Below, piece by piece: positions 1 through 12,152 of a stretch of 64,000 bases of DNA; positions within the stretch are counted from its first letter, which is position 1, and each line of letters opens with the position of its first letter. The notes below the pieces were generated by a model. It saw only the letters and a list, made by a program, of their open reading frames with translations. It did no database searches and had not been told where the DNA came from. The DNA is from Alopecurus myosuroides (Eukaryota; Streptophyta; Magnoliopsida; Poales; Poaceae): the NCBI GenBank assembly GCA_028641055.1, contig CM054060.1, positions 208,654,445 to 208,718,444 of the forward strand, given 5' to 3'. The translations under genes and the position numbers were made by a program.

Positions 1-639
1 AGTAAGTGGACACAACATCAATATAATGGGGGATACCTAATACCCCTACTTAAATTTAACTTGTAAAAGTTGCCACCTTGTTGCGCAATGTTGACTCAGT
101 TGGCAGTTAACCATTGCTGTGGAAATTGTTTCTGAAGCATCGGGAGTGTATTCAAGATTGAAATGTGATGCTTGTCTTATTAGTGGTGTTGGCTCCTATC
201 TGTAGAAGTTTTTTTTTTGTTTGGTGTACACCTTAACAGTCTATCTATGCACATATCTCCTTTTCCATTGTTGAGGGACATTATGGTGCTACAAATTCTT
301 TTTTGACTTTTGGTAATGCGTAGACGAACTCTTTGCAATGGCATGTATGAATAGTTCCTTATGCTTATTGTTTTTGAAAACTTCAGACACATTTTCCCAA
401 AATCCTAGGCCTTCTACTGATTAGATGGAAAACAATATTTTCATGTTTATGAGGAATAAGATCGAATTAAGACAAGGATGGGTACCAGTTTCTTTTTCCC
501 ACTTCTAACGACGTTTTGGCTTTGCTTTACCTACCTCGTGCCCTTTCTTTCTCCTTCTTTCCTGAAGTGTCCAGGTCTCCCCAGCTCTTGGTCTCTTATC
601 CCGTGCTTCTGGGCCAGAACCAAGCCTCTCCGCTGGCGA
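1..639. other. AT-rich non-coding DNA, probably intron of the gene ending at 2315
   Basis: No reading frame here has coding character and no repeat boundary is visible. It precedes three exons with consistent phase on the plus strand, so I infer that it is intronic, but no upstream exon could be identified. Confidence 0.35.
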
Positions 640-1532
640 CACCAGTTGGTGATGGCGAGGGGAAGGCGCCGGCTTTAGCTTTGGTTTAGTTTCAGGATTT
701 GTGTTCTGTCTTGTATTTCCCATGTGGAGTCTTGGAGTAGGCCATTGGATCCTACTGGACGGATCTGATGCATCCTGGTCATCCTCTCCTCTGCTGCGGG
801 TCTCCGGTGGCAGGAGCCACCGCAGGTAGAGGTGAAGGACCCAGGCATCTCAACAAGGACGTGGATGGCAGCGTATCTGGTGGAGCTTCAGGCACTCCGT
901 AATATCTTTGCTCTCTTTCGGTCTCACTGGTGGATGTTGTCAACGTGAAGCTGAGGCTGCTGCTTCAGTAAGCCTGTCGTTGACAGTGAAGGTCGGGTTG
1001 GTGGTGTCTCCTGGCAGTCTTTTTGAGAGCGCCATGACAGGCAAGGAGAAGAAGGGGCGGGGCTGCGCTAGGTGGCTGATCCTCTGGCTTCTCTGGAATA
1101 GTGATCCTCGGCGCCACGTGGATCGACGAACTCCATTCTCGGTGCCCGTGTGTTGGCTGCCAACTCACACAACCAGATGGTGGTCTTCTTCAAAACCGGC
1201 GAGGTGGAGGCCCAGGGTTGGGATCGTGGCGGCGCACCACTTCCCTTCGTTTCCAGGTGGTTTCGTCCCCGGCAACGAAGAGGAAGGCTGCAAATCAATC
1301 TCAAGGTTCGCCAGTGGTGGCAGAGGATGAGAAGGACTTGATTGCGTTTTCTACATAGTTTTTAAGGTCCTTTCTGCAAATAATAGGGACTGCTCTGTAA
1401 TTTTATTCTTGTTTGGGATCCCTTTATTACCTTGCACCTGTACCACGGCCTTTATTGGCATCCAGGCCCACCGCGGCTTTTTAATGGTATCCAGGCCCTT
1501 CGGGTCTATTCCAGTTGCAAAAAAAATTAAAA
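640..1532 (+). mobile_element. possible 5'-truncated LINE-like insertion with A-rich tail
   Basis: This GC-rich block contrasts with its AT-rich surroundings and ends in a run of eight A at about 1519-1526. It lies inside a probable intron. The sequence before the tail resembles grass non-LTR 3' ends in style (short T-rich and C-rich stretches, then A). It has no reverse transcriptase, and I could not find a flanking target-site duplication. It could equally be ordinary intron or retained exon sequence. The left boundary is approximate. Confidence 0.25.
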
Positions 1533-1574
1533 TTTAGACGTCTCATGCAAAGCACATTTACACTGTTTTTTTAG

Positions 1575-2315
1575 GAAGAAAGGGACAGGGTGAAGGCAGA
1601 CGTAGCTGCTGCTGTGCAGGCATCTGCTATGCGTTTTGAACATAGAAATTTCTCTCAGAGCCACAGCGACGTTATGTTCTCTCTGGATGACTTTGAAGGT
1701 AAATTTGAAACTCATTTTTGTGTATCATAACTGACAACTCCCCCGTTGCACCATGGGTTACGTCAGTTTGGATACAACACAAGTTTCTTACTACTACTAA
1801 ATATATATTATTTGGTTGTAATATTTCATTATTTTTCCATGTTTGTAATTCTTCACCGGTACCTTAGTTTGCTTACTACTGATATCTTCTTCCCTGAAGC
1901 TCTGGGAAACAGTGCTGGGCCATCAACGAGTCCACCAGCCAGTGAAAGAAAACTTTTCTCGGATGTTACACGGCTGGGTTTTGCGTCTGCACAAGACTCG
2001 CCTCCTCTAAGGGCTGAAATTGGGGACACGACTGGAAAAGATGAAAGCACAAGGGACCAAGGTACGCCTCGCCATATCCAGTATTCTACATGTCTGTACC
2101 AGACTATGATGTGACTAATAAAAACCTGACATAACTGTGTTGCTGGCCGTGCTGGGCCGGCAGCAACGTCTTGCCTGTCTTTTGCCAGCATCCTATCCGG
2201 CTCTGGAGCTGCTGCTGACAGCAGCGTGGAGATGCGTACTCCAAATGCAATAGGAAAGAAGGGCAAGAAGCCCACCAAGGTGCTCTTGTCGACTGGAGGT
2301 GGCCGCCGATACTAG
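1575..2315 (+). CDS. last three exons of an unrecognised plant protein-coding gene (exons 1575-1698, 1900-2061, 2164-2315)
   Basis: Three open stretches join with consistent phase. The first begins after a T-rich tract ending in AG at 1573-1574 and ends before GT at 1699. The second runs between AG at 1898-1899 and GT at 2062. The third follows CAG at 2161-2163 and ends at TAG 2313-2315. Both introns interrupt a codon after its first base. The encoded C-terminus is about 145 residues. It starts with a charged, possibly helical stretch, continues through a Ser/Pro-rich low-complexity part, and ends in a basic tail (KKGKKPTKVLLS, then GGGRRY). I do not recognise the family. Basic-tailed, partly coiled-coil nuclear or cytoskeletal proteins would fit, but that is a guess. 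The gene body lies upstream of the window, so expression and integrity cannot be judged. The splice sites are my reading and need transcript support. Confidence 0.55.
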
Positions 2316-2705
2316 AGGAAAATAATACACTGGAAATATTTGGTTGTTTCCGTTGTAGCTAATGACAATTTGTGTAGTGTGGAAGTTGGAGAATCCAGAT
2401 CTGGTTCACCTGGGCACTAGCGATCCGTTTTTTTCCTTTTTTGAAAGTAATTATTTAACATGAATACGTGTACATGGTATATGTATTTGTGCAAAGTTTC
2501 GGTACATTTTATTTACGACTATAGAAAACAACAAATTTGTGAAAGTAGTAAAAAGATCCCCTATAAATGTGGACAGCGTTTTGGCACTCAAGTGTAGCTA
2601 GTCCGGGCCGCAGAATATGTCATGTGGATCTGTGACTGGCCAATTTTTGGTTCACGTACGGAGCGCAGGGAAATCACTAAGAAGAGAAATCTTTGGTCTA
2701 CCGCG
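2316..2705 (+). other. probable 3' UTR and downstream intergenic DNA
   Basis: AT-rich sequence follows the stop codon. No clear repeat or ORF is seen. A long 3' UTR is plausible, but no unambiguous polyadenylation hexamer stands out close to the stop. Confidence 0.3.
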
Positions 2706-2865
2706 CGCCACTTGTTGTGTTTTTTCGTCTCACGCTATTTGCTCTGTGGGGATCTCGTGACGCATCTGCATGTGTGACGCGCGCTGTCCTTGCGCCGCCA
2801 CTTGTGTTTTTTCTTCTCACGCTATTTGCTTTGTGGGGATCTTGTGACGCATCTGCATGTGTGAC
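2706..2865. repeat. diverged direct duplication, two copies of about 70 bp
   Basis: Copy one (about 2706-2778) and copy two (about 2796-2865) share CGCCACTTG, the CACGCTATTTGCT core, GTGGGGATC and a final GACGCATCTGCATGTGTGAC. They are offset by about 90 bp. The copies differ by a small number of substitutions and a short length change. There is no coding potential. Confidence 0.8.
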
Positions 2866-3067
2866 AAGTTGCAGGATGAGAGATTTAGTGTGATTTCTTC
2901 TTTAGAAACAGGTTTGTGTTTTTTAAAATGATATATCTTTTGAACCATTTGTCTAAATTACGAGCCGTTTTCATATTTGAGATCCTGTAGTGTTGAGATC
3001 TTCAAAACTAAATCCCATGCAAGTAGGTTCTTAGAAACTTTTTTGTACATCTTAAACTACGGGTTAC

Positions 3068-3364
3068 ACCCGGTTTCTGTGTATATGTACTCCGCATTTT
3101 CGTACATGTACTCCATTTTTGTGTCTCATGTTATTTTTTTTTTGAATCGGAAAACCCAGTCTCTGCATTTTTGTGTCTCATGTACTCCACATTCCGTGAC
3201 ATGTACTCGATCCTCTGTGTGCATGTACACCGACCTTTGTGTGACATGTACTCCATGCTCTGTACATGTACTCCCACTTTCTGTGTATCTGTATGCCGCT
3301 CTTCTATGTACATGTACTCCGCACTTCCGTATATCTCTACTCCACATATCTACATAGATGTACT
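3068..3364. repeat. degenerate ACATGTACTCC tandem repeat, insertion site of element A
   Basis: The motif (T)ACATGTACTCC and close variants recur roughly every 20-30 bp, separated by short pyrimidine-rich spacers such as GCATTTTCGT and CTTCCGTATAT. The array stops exactly at the left edge of element A (TSD GTACT at 3360-3364). On the other side of A, at 59409, the flank resumes with GTACTCTGGAG and TATGTACATATACC, so A landed within or at the edge of this repeat. Confidence 0.75.
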
Positions 3365-3923
3365 TGTAACATTCCAAATTTTACATTTAGAATGTTTTGC
3401 ATTTAGAGCATATGTATAGCATGACATCATTTTAAAACCTGCATTTGAGTATTGCATTTTGAACCTAAAAATAAAAATCATGTTTTAAAAATCTCAAAAT
3501 CCTCCTAGAAGGCGTTTTATAAGCCAAAAGATATTTGAATATTTTATTTTGCTCAAAATCACTCCAAAATAACCTATTATGATAGAGTATTAAATTTCAA
3601 AATTTTAGAAATTTGAATCACCCGATTCCGAGTTGTATTTTAAAAGCCATGAAAGTTTTAAGCAAAAGATAAGAAAAAAAAGAAAAAAACGACTAACCCT
3701 AATGGGCCGGCCCAGCAAGCGCAGCAGGCAGCAGGCACATACCCTCGCTGGCATGCAGGATCCAATGGGATCCATTATGTTACCAACAAGTAGAAAATCC
3801 CGTTTTTCTGTACCCTCTCATTGAAACTCGAATATCTTTTTTGTTGGAGAGTCCAAATTCGAATCCCTTTTTTTTTCGCCTTGTTCCCTACTCTAAGGAG
3901 CAACTTTCACTGACCTCCCCACC

Positions 3924-3932
3924 CATAAATAC
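3924..3932 (+). promoter_or_regulatory. TATA-like box in the element A 5' LTR
   Basis: CATAAATAC lies about 560 bp into the LTR and is followed by a GC-rich CCCCGGCC stretch. The same sequence is kept in the 3' LTR near 57296-57304. The position suits the U3/R border. Confidence 0.5.
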
Positions 3933-5364
3933 CCCGGCCCCGGCCGTGAGGTCGCCCTAAAGTCGAAACTCCAATTTCAGATATGTTTCTTACTATTTTG
4001 CTCGCCACGGTCCGTGAGTTGGTCGGTTGACGTTCAAGTCTAAGCGAGAGTTTTAGATATCGTCGATACCGATCCATCCCAAGAAACATCACCTCTTTTT
4101 ATCCAACACAGCTGGGGAATTTCGCGATCTACTCTCTTAGATCTGAAGCAACAAAAATTCAGTTACTCTTCAACCGTTTTTCCGTTTTTGCTCAATTTTT
4201 TTTAACTGCAGTTGCATCTCATCATTATCTACAACTTTCATTTTTTTGAGTTTTTCAATTTGAGCTACGGATCTTTTTAAATAATTCCGATCTATTTTTG
4301 CCCACCAGAGTGACTCGAAATTTCAAATCTACGCTTTGTTATTATTCATCTAATTTTTTTTCAGTTGAGTGTTTTATTTTCTTTTTGGATATTATTAGTA
4401 TGTTAGGTTTAGATCCACTTTTTTATAAACTTTATTTCTATAAGATCTTGTAGATTTTTAATTAACCCTATTTAATTTGGTTAAGCTGCCTTTTGTCTCT
4501 TGTTGTATTACAAACCTTTTCATGCATCATATATTGTTTAGGCAACCAGAGAACTAGTAAATTAGTTGTCTTGCATTATTAAATCATCATGTATCCTTAT
4601 GTTTCATTGTTGTTTTGTCTGGTTTGGTTATTTATTGTCGTATGCTTGCAAGATTGCGAGAGTTGTGATTGCTGTTCGTATGAGGACTGTGGGTGTTACG
4701 GTTGCGACTGAGTGAGTGCGAGAACGACTCCAATTTCTGTCAAGGCAAGTGACACACATGAATCCTACTATTTTATTATATGCATTGTAGTTTTATTGTA
4801 GCTATGCATGAGTAGGAGTTGTGTGAGTATCGCTATTGCTAGATTGCTTCACTAACACCCAAGTGGAATAATCGTATGTTATCCCTAGATTGTAGCAATC
4901 CATATGTTAGGCAAAGACCGTAATGCTAGCTTACTTAGACATGCTTGTAGTATTCGAGGTTGGGAATTATTAACATATTGTTACAAAGATTGTTATTTTA
5001 ATTGCTTATGTAAAACAACAAGATAATTAATCAACCATTGGGCTGATTGCTAGCATGTCATCAGAGTACAAATTTTGGTGGGGACCACCGCCCAGTATCA
5101 TGAGATTATGTTTGGTTTTATTGTGTAGTTGTTTCTTGTGTGCAGCCGTGTTTCATATTAGTATGAGCTAGACAGAATTTGTAGGTTGTGGTGACTCGAA
5201 CCTATCATGTCCAGAGATGTAGAATAGTAGTAGGATGGTCCGACTCGTGGGGGTTTGGGAATCTACTTCTTATGAGTTCTGGTTTAATCTTCTTTCCTTC
5301 CATGTTACCAACGGTGTATCATGGTGTTTGGAGTCGATTGGGCAACACGGTTAAAGGGCACAAA

Positions 5365-5399
5365 CCTCGCGAGGGTTAAAACTAAGATCTTAGCCGTGT
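5365..5399 (+). promoter_or_regulatory. twin-palindrome module, element A 5' LTR
   Basis: CCTCGCGAGG (5365-5374, perfect palindrome) is followed by a 7-bp A/T-rich spacer, then CTAAGATCTTAG (5382-5393, perfect palindrome), then CCGTGT. Both palindromes recur unchanged in the 3' LTR at 58725-58734 and 58742-58753. Homologous modules with different palindrome sequences occur in F, D and G. The module lies well downstream of the TATA-like box, so it should be transcribed. Function unknown. Confidence 0.7.
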
Positions 5400-5549
5400 T
5401 CCATTGGTTAGGGAAAAATCAACAATTAGATGGGAAACATGACATATCTCGTCCATCTTGTTTTATCAATGATTAAAATTTGACTATGGGTTATTGGAGA
5501 AGTACCTAATGGTGTTTCAGTGTGCTAATCCAAAGGTTAAGAGCACATT

Positions 5550-8500
5550 TGTAACATCCCAAATTTTGCTTATAAAGGGTTGGCGGTGTTGTGTTCATGG
5601 CATAGCATGCATGTAAAATTTAAACCAAATTTGAATTTGAAATTAATAAGATTCGACCAAAAACCAATTAATGTGGTCACCAAAAATTTGAATTAAAACA
5701 TTTTCAAATTTGGCAAACCAAGATATGGTTTTGTTGGGAATTTTGTGAGCTTTCCAAAAACTATTTTTGCCAAATTTTCTTGTTGCAAAAAGGCCCTCAA
5801 AACTTTGTTTTAGTTCTGTTTTTAAAAGGGAGAAGGACCTCTATGAAGTTTTATCCTTTTCCAGGGGTTTTCGCAATTTCTCCTTTTGTCTTCTACCTCA
5901 GGCAGGCAGACACCTGCGTGACCTCACCGCCGGCCTCGCACGGCCACCTCCTGCTTGCCAGTCGAGCGCGAGGAGAAGTCCCAGACGTTGCCCTGCTCCT
6001 CTCCTGCATCTCCCTCTCTCTCTCGGTGCCTCCTCTCTCTCTCTGCTGTTCCCGGCCATCCGCGGCCACGACGAGCACGTCACCGACACCGCAACATTCT
6101 CCTCTACCTCCACGCCGAACGCCGCTTCCCGGGGCCACCGGAATATACCGAATCGGGAGGTTCTTCCTCAACTCCGGCCGGCAAGCTCTTCCCCGATTCC
6201 GGCGCCTCCGCCGCTCCCCCGGCCCCGCAACTGCTGGTCCCTTCGCCCTGCCCCCTCTCCCTCGGTAGCCACCCACCGCCGTGCGCCGCTATCCGCCACC
6301 GCTCCAGTGGACGGCGTGGTCGCTCCGGCGACCCAAAAGGAGCGGCGCCGCCACCATCAGCTCGGCCTCGACCCCCTCCAGCCCATGGTATAGTTTGATT
6401 TCCTTTTGGCGCGAGAAATCGCCGGATTGGAGGTGGAGTCAGTGAAGAAAAAGCCATGTGATGTCACGCTTGTGTCACAGTGACGTCATAAGCATGTTCT
6501 TTTTGTTTTCCAGAAAATGTTTAAGTAATTGCAGAATATGAGTAAAATTTGTAATTCAATAACTATTGTTTTATACCTCAGAAAAATAAAATTAAGGTAT
6601 AGAAATGTTCAGAAAAATATACTCTACATGAATATGTCACTTTTATACATGTTTGACAAAGTTGAAAATTGAACATTATTTGAGTTTAATTAATTCGTTT
6701 AAATTAGAGAAAATAAGTTTTTAATCAATAAAATTAGAAAATTAAAAGTTATATACCAAAATGCTAAAAATGACGAATGAAACCTAGTTATGATGTTTTC
6801 AAACCCATTTGACCAATTAAAGTGGTACACACATTCAGAATTGCCCGAAGTGCCCCTCCGGGGTCTATTTCGGGCCAATTTCAGAAAAACTGCATAATTA
6901 CCTTACGAACCCTAGCAACCCAAAGAACATGTTTAGGTCTTTATTTCAGTGCATTAATTTTCTCATGCATACATATTGTGCATTGCATAGATGCCATGTT
7001 TGATTTTTGTTTCTCTTCCGGTGTTTTGCTTCCGATTGGTAGAACGTGACTCCGAAGAGAAGATCGACAACGGCATGCGAATACTTGATCCTAACCGACA
7101 AGTCAAGAACTTATTCCTGAAGACTTTCTCTGGTTTTCTTGAAGCAAGGCAAGCATAACCTCTTATCTGCCCATATATGATTTCGAAATACTTTTTGACT
7201 CTCATACAATGCATTCGATTCCAATGTATCTTGTGTCAGTAGTTAGAGTTCTCCTATACCATGCATAGCCTACTTATCCCGATCCACTACTCCTAGCAGC
7301 TATAGGTTTGATTGTGTTCAACGCCAAAGCCTTAAATATGCTGTGCTTAGTCATACATGCTTGTTATCTCTGCTCCATCCGGTTGATGAATGAGAGTTGC
7401 GAATGAATCTAGTATGATAGGATGTTATGGAAAGTTAAGAGAACTTTTTAACATGATTTGAAGGTGTGGATGACGAGACCAGAGAGGGTCTGTGGTGGTT
7501 GTCTCGTTCATGCCCCTAGGAGCGATTTTTCGTCTTCGAGCCAAGACTGAGCGTGCATCCACACGGGGATTGGATTCCCCTCGGTATCAACTTCCCTAGT
7601 TTGTTCCATGAGTTGCCGAGTTCGGGCTTTGCATTTGGATTTGCGGGGATATCAAAACACTTTCAAAACTGGGATGTGGGGATGTATCGGCGCTCTGCGG
7701 GTAGGTAACCGTCGAGCATTGCGCACAACGATAGAGACCCGGCAGGAGATGACCACTCCCTATTGGCGGACCATCTCTACTTGGACCAACTCATGGAATA
7801 GGCGAAGCAAGGCAAAGGTCATGGTCAACCTCCATCTGCAGACACTTCCCAGACTAGTGCTAATGATCTGGCATCAAGAGTTGGTTGGCACGTGTGGTTA
7901 AAGTTGTACACCCCTACAGGGTTAAATCTTTTCGAAAAGCCGTGTCCGCGGTTAAGGACGACTTGGTGATGGATTCTGTGATCATAGACAACTTGAACGA
8001 AATGATTAAAACTTGCTGATAACGTATGAAGGATGCCTCCTCGGAGATGCCGAGAGGGGTTACCTTGTAGCATGAGTTACCGAAACATCTTGAGGTGGTG
8101 ATCTTTGAAGCACGAGGTGCTGATATGATTTGGTGGTTTAAAAAGATGATGATATCAGTAGTTGAGTAGTTTCCTCATCTGTTTCAAAACACTCCATGAG
8201 ACGTGCTATTCCTTCCTCAACTTGGAAAACAAAGATGGCTTTACACAAAATAACCTTCATACCTCTTTCTAAAAGAAGCAGATATATAATAGGTTAACTA
8301 AGTCTTGTTGAGTACCTCCCGTACTCATGTTTGCTTCAACTTGGTTCAGGTGGAGTTCCTCAGTTTGGTGGTGATTCAACGTGGACATCGACGAGTAGTT
8401 TGCGGTTCCCAGGTAGCAGCCTGGAATCTATGGGCTGGGACGTCGCCTTATGTTGCGGCCTCTTAGGCCTTTTTGGTTCTTGTTGACTAGCAACATAATT

Positions 8501-9035
8501 TTCCTTCCGTTGTCTGATGTAATATTGGGTCGTGTGACCTCTGTTTGTAGGCTATACTCTAGTAACACCTGCTTAATACATCTTCCTTGTGTAGAGTACT
8601 GCTTTGATCGGTTGTTGGTTTCGAGCTCATTGTTATACAGTTTTGGCTATGCCTGCATAGTTGTCGCAGTCGAGGGGTTGTGGAGCCGATGATCCATGTC
8701 CGAGCCCGCCTGCCGATGTGATTTGGCCTGGGGCAAGGTAACCCCAGTAACCCTCGATTGTTGTTGCACTTACTGGACACATAGCAGCTCTGTATAGCTT
8801 TGGTCCCGTTTCCTTCAGTTTCATTTGACTCGTGGACGCTTGGTTATGCATAGTTGGTTATGACTAGCATGGACACAAGGAGTAGTAGTACCATGGTGAT
8901 CCGGCCTACGTGCTGATGAATACAGTCTGCCTGCCGTTGTTTGTTGCGGCCGGGGCTGGTAACCCTGAAGCCCTTGTGGGTCCATGTCTAGGAGCACATA
9001 ACAGTATGTATACCTCTGGGTCCGGGGCCGTGACA
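5550..9035 (+). repeat. element F 5' LTR
   Basis: The LTR runs TGTAACATCCC to GCCGTGACA. It has an AT-rich first part, a GC-rich block around 5920-6400, a second AT-rich part, and a conserved 3' part carrying the twin-palindrome module. The primer-binding site follows directly. The ORFs of 162-208 codons over the GC-rich block are not conserved in frame between LTR copies and I do not consider them genes. Confidence 0.92.
7912..7951 (+). promoter_or_regulatory. twin-palindrome module, element F 5' LTR
   Basis: CCCTACAGGG (7912-7921, stem CCCT/AGGG) is followed by TTAAAT, then CTTTTCGAAAAG (7928-7939, perfect 12-bp palindrome), then CCGTGT and CCGCGG (7946-7951). In the 3' LTR the first palindrome is perfect (CCCTGCAGGG), so the 5' copy has lost its centre by one G-to-A change. 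Confidence 0.7.
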
Positions 9036-9040
9036 GAAAG

Positions 9041-9050
9041 TGGTATCAGA
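9041..9050 (+). other. primer-binding site of element F
   Basis: TGGTATCAGA, complementary to the 3' end of initiator methionine tRNA, lies five bases after the 5' LTR end. It fixes the plus-strand orientation of F. Confidence 0.8.
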
Positions 9051-10819
9051 TCAGGACTGCCTGTAGGAAAACCTTACTGCTTGGTCGATGTTGAGTCTAG
9101 TGTTTGTGAAAACTATTTTGAAACTTCAAATGAGTTGTGAAAATCTCTTTGGGATTCTTTTTACTCCTTATCTGGTATCGCTCTAACTCTGGGTATCCTT
9201 ACCTATTTTGGATTTGAAAAGGTTCCAGTTATTCAAAACTTAGGTGCTTTCGTTGGCAAGGACGTTGTTATCCAAGTTGACCTAGTTATGAGTTTCTAGA
9301 GTCGTGTGTGTTCCATGTTCCATTATCTCCAGACTCAAATCGGGAGATTCTCTTCCAATCATAATCTCTCAAAGTTGTATAGGTTCCACATACCCCTGTT
9401 CTAAAGTCTCAAAATTCTGAACCTCGAGATTTCCTTTTCATATCGAATGTGTCCGTTATCCTCTGCTCAAAGTTCTTCCGGAGCTATCGTTATCTTTTGG
9501 AAGATACCTCGTGATTGCTAATGGTAGTGTCCTTTGTGGCACTCATATAGTAGTTACTCCTTTCGTTGTGATTTTAATTCTTGGACTTGAACCGAAGGTC
9601 CCGGAATGTGCTGAACGGTGGTGGGTTGAATCATGTGGTTTTATAACCATGTGATGCTCACTCTATCAGTACAGGATGCTGACCTTTAACCCAAGTTCTG
9701 TTTCTTTGGATCCTGAGGAATATCTTCTACCTCAGGATGGCTAGGTAGTTTCAACTCCAATAGCCGTAGGTTTTTCCTTGGAATCAAGAAGGGATCACAA
9801 CAAGAGTGGTCATCATGAAATCCACATCTTCGTTCTTAATTCAGCTATATCGATCTTCTAGCATGGGTTTTACAAAAGAGTATCACCTGTGCAATCCCCA
9901 TGGCCTCTGGATTTTCCGGAGCATGTTCCTATCTTCCACTTGATCTCAAATCTCCATCCGTTGTTCTGGAACATAAGTTGCATACGTGTGTCCGAGTCTT
10001 CCAATGCAATTGCTCCTGTGTTCCGTCAGAACATTCCACATTGGGATGTAAGGAGAAACAAACTCCAGCACCTCGTCCATCTCTAGGACCCGATCAAAGT
10101 TTTGTAATTCGCAAATTAAAGAAGTTTCACCAGCTTCTGTTCTGTTCTACCTTTGAGTATCACACTCTTACATATCAAGAGGCTATGTTCAGTTTCATGG
10201 CTTTGTTGATGAAGTGGTGCTCCTACACGTTCTTACTCACCCTTCCTCCAAGCTTGAATGCTTGAGTGTGATGGGTCTATGCTTTGAAGTGTGTATCAGA
10301 TATTCTTAGCAATCCTTATTGCTTCAAACAAATCTAAGAAAACATTTGTATCCTTCTTAGCACTACTGGTCACCCAGCCTCTGTTAAAAGTTGACCGAGT
10401 TACCAAATCCGTTCATGCCGGTGCACATTCTTGGTCAAAGAGTTAGGTTAATACCGATGCTCTCAAGATCATACCGGTTGCTTTGAAAAGCAAGATTCCT
10501 TTTCGAACTTCAAGACATACCGGTAGGTTGTGATATTTTGGTTGTATTTCCAGAAGTATCACCAGGTTGTCACCTGACCGTAATGTCTAAACAAGGGGTA
10601 ATTTGAATTGCTCCTTTCTCCAAGAAACTATGCTGGACACCTTGAATTAGTTGGTTGAGCTTAAAACCATAACTTGGAGAGTTGAAAGATAAAAGCTCAT
10701 CCTAACTTGTTCCTTTGCAATGGGATGTCTAGTTCTTATCCCGTTGAAGCATGGTAGTATCTCCTCTGTGGACATGGTATCATCCTACCTTAATTTGATT
10801 TGGGCTATCGTCAAATTGA
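9051..10819 (+). pseudogene. decayed leader/gag and early pol region of element F
   Basis: About 1.8 kb between the primer-binding site and the recognisable reverse transcriptase relic. By position it should hold gag and protease, but no domain can be read and no frame exceeds about 120 codons. Stops are dense in all frames. Confidence 0.4.
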
Positions 10820-11127
10820 GAAAAGATCCAAGGACTATGTTGATGGTGTTTTCACTCATGGTGTTCCACCTAAGTACACCTTCATGTCCTTTAGTCTGAC
10901 CAATATTTTGCCTTGTTTATGTATCATATGAGTTCCTCTGCTTGGAGTATCATGATAAGCGTGTTGTCGAGCCCATCGATGACATTCCTATTTCTCCAAG
11001 TTGCAAGAGGTTCATGTTGAACAATTGGCATTAATGTTGGAAACTTTCGAGAACCATCTTTGTATCATACGAAGTTGTGTTCTAGATTTTCGAAGTGACT
11101 TACTCTGGTTCATGTGCTTATGTGGTG
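10820..11127 (+). pseudogene. relic of Gypsy reverse transcriptase, element F
   Basis: Short coding remnants appear in register with Gypsy reverse transcriptase: a serine-phenylalanine-x-leucine-threonine-asparagine block at 10887-10904 (family motif FGLTN), then an isoleucine-aspartate-aspartate-isoleucine motif with codons from 10975 (the catalytic DD block), then material like the segment before the finger/thumb border. Frameshifts and stops separate them. G inserted here at 11127/21674, within this domain. The assignment is by pattern only. Confidence 0.5.
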
Positions 11128-12110
11128 TGTCGCACCCTGATTTCTAGGGGATACTCATCGGGCCGAACTGGATAGCAGATGCTTGGATTATGGGGCATAA
11201 CTGCTCCCACGTCCCAGCTTCCTGGTAGGCCTGCGCTTATGCGCGACAACACAAGCCCTGCTATTCCATCGTCGATGTAAACTATCCACTAGAAATCAAA
11301 GGCACTACCTTTGACGTACTTCATACCATACACACATGGTACGTCAACGGCTTTGAACAAAAGGATAACACAACATGTCTCTAAGACACAAAAGATCGAA
11401 ATAAATTGCAAATAGCTCTCATTAGAGCAGAGATAGCAAATACAATCATTCAGAGGGCACATGCCCCAAAAATACATCAGTACATCACAGCGGAAGCATT
11501 CAACATGTCTGAGTACAGACAAGAACAAAATAGGCCTAAGAGGCCGGAAACAAAAAGACGGAGCCCATCCACGAAGTCTCGGATCCTGCCCGGGTCCGCT
11601 ATCTACTCGTCAGCAGTCTCGTCATCATACTCCACGTAGTAGCCACCATGTAGATCCTCGGAAACGTCGTCTGCGTAAACCACAGCCCCAAAGGGGTCAG
11701 TACATAAACGTACTGGCAAGCAAGACTCACAGTTCACCAAAGTGTAACCCGTCAACACCAAGCACAGATGCTTTGGGTTCAACGGAAGGAAAGGGGTATA
11801 AAGATGCTGCAACTGGCTGCTCTAAACATCTACAGAGTTACTACCACTTCCGGCTATCAGAAAGGAGATAAGATCGTGTATTCTAACCAACTGAAAGATA
11901 ACTTCAAACAAACCCATCCTGGATCTCGCCCCTTATCCAAAGAAGCAATCCGAGGATAACTCACACAGTTGTAATAAAGGTGAATCAAGTTATTGTGCCA
12001 TCAACCTATTACTAGTCAAGTTATTAATCATTGGGTGTAACATGTTTGATCATTATGTTTAAGTTGTCCTGAGTACTTGTTAGCCAGTACTTTCACCAAG
12101 TAATCCATAA

Positions 12111-12152
12111 CCGCGGAAAACACGGCTTCTCGAGAAGATTATCCCTGCAGGG
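12111..12152 (-). promoter_or_regulatory. twin-palindrome module, element G LTR copy 1
   Basis: Read on the minus strand: CCCTGCAGGG (12152-12143, perfect), a 5-bp spacer, CTTCTCGAGAAG (12137-12126, perfect), then CCGTG and CCGCGG (12116-12111). The order and spacing match F, although G lies in the opposite orientation within F, so the order follows element polarity. Confidence 0.7.
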
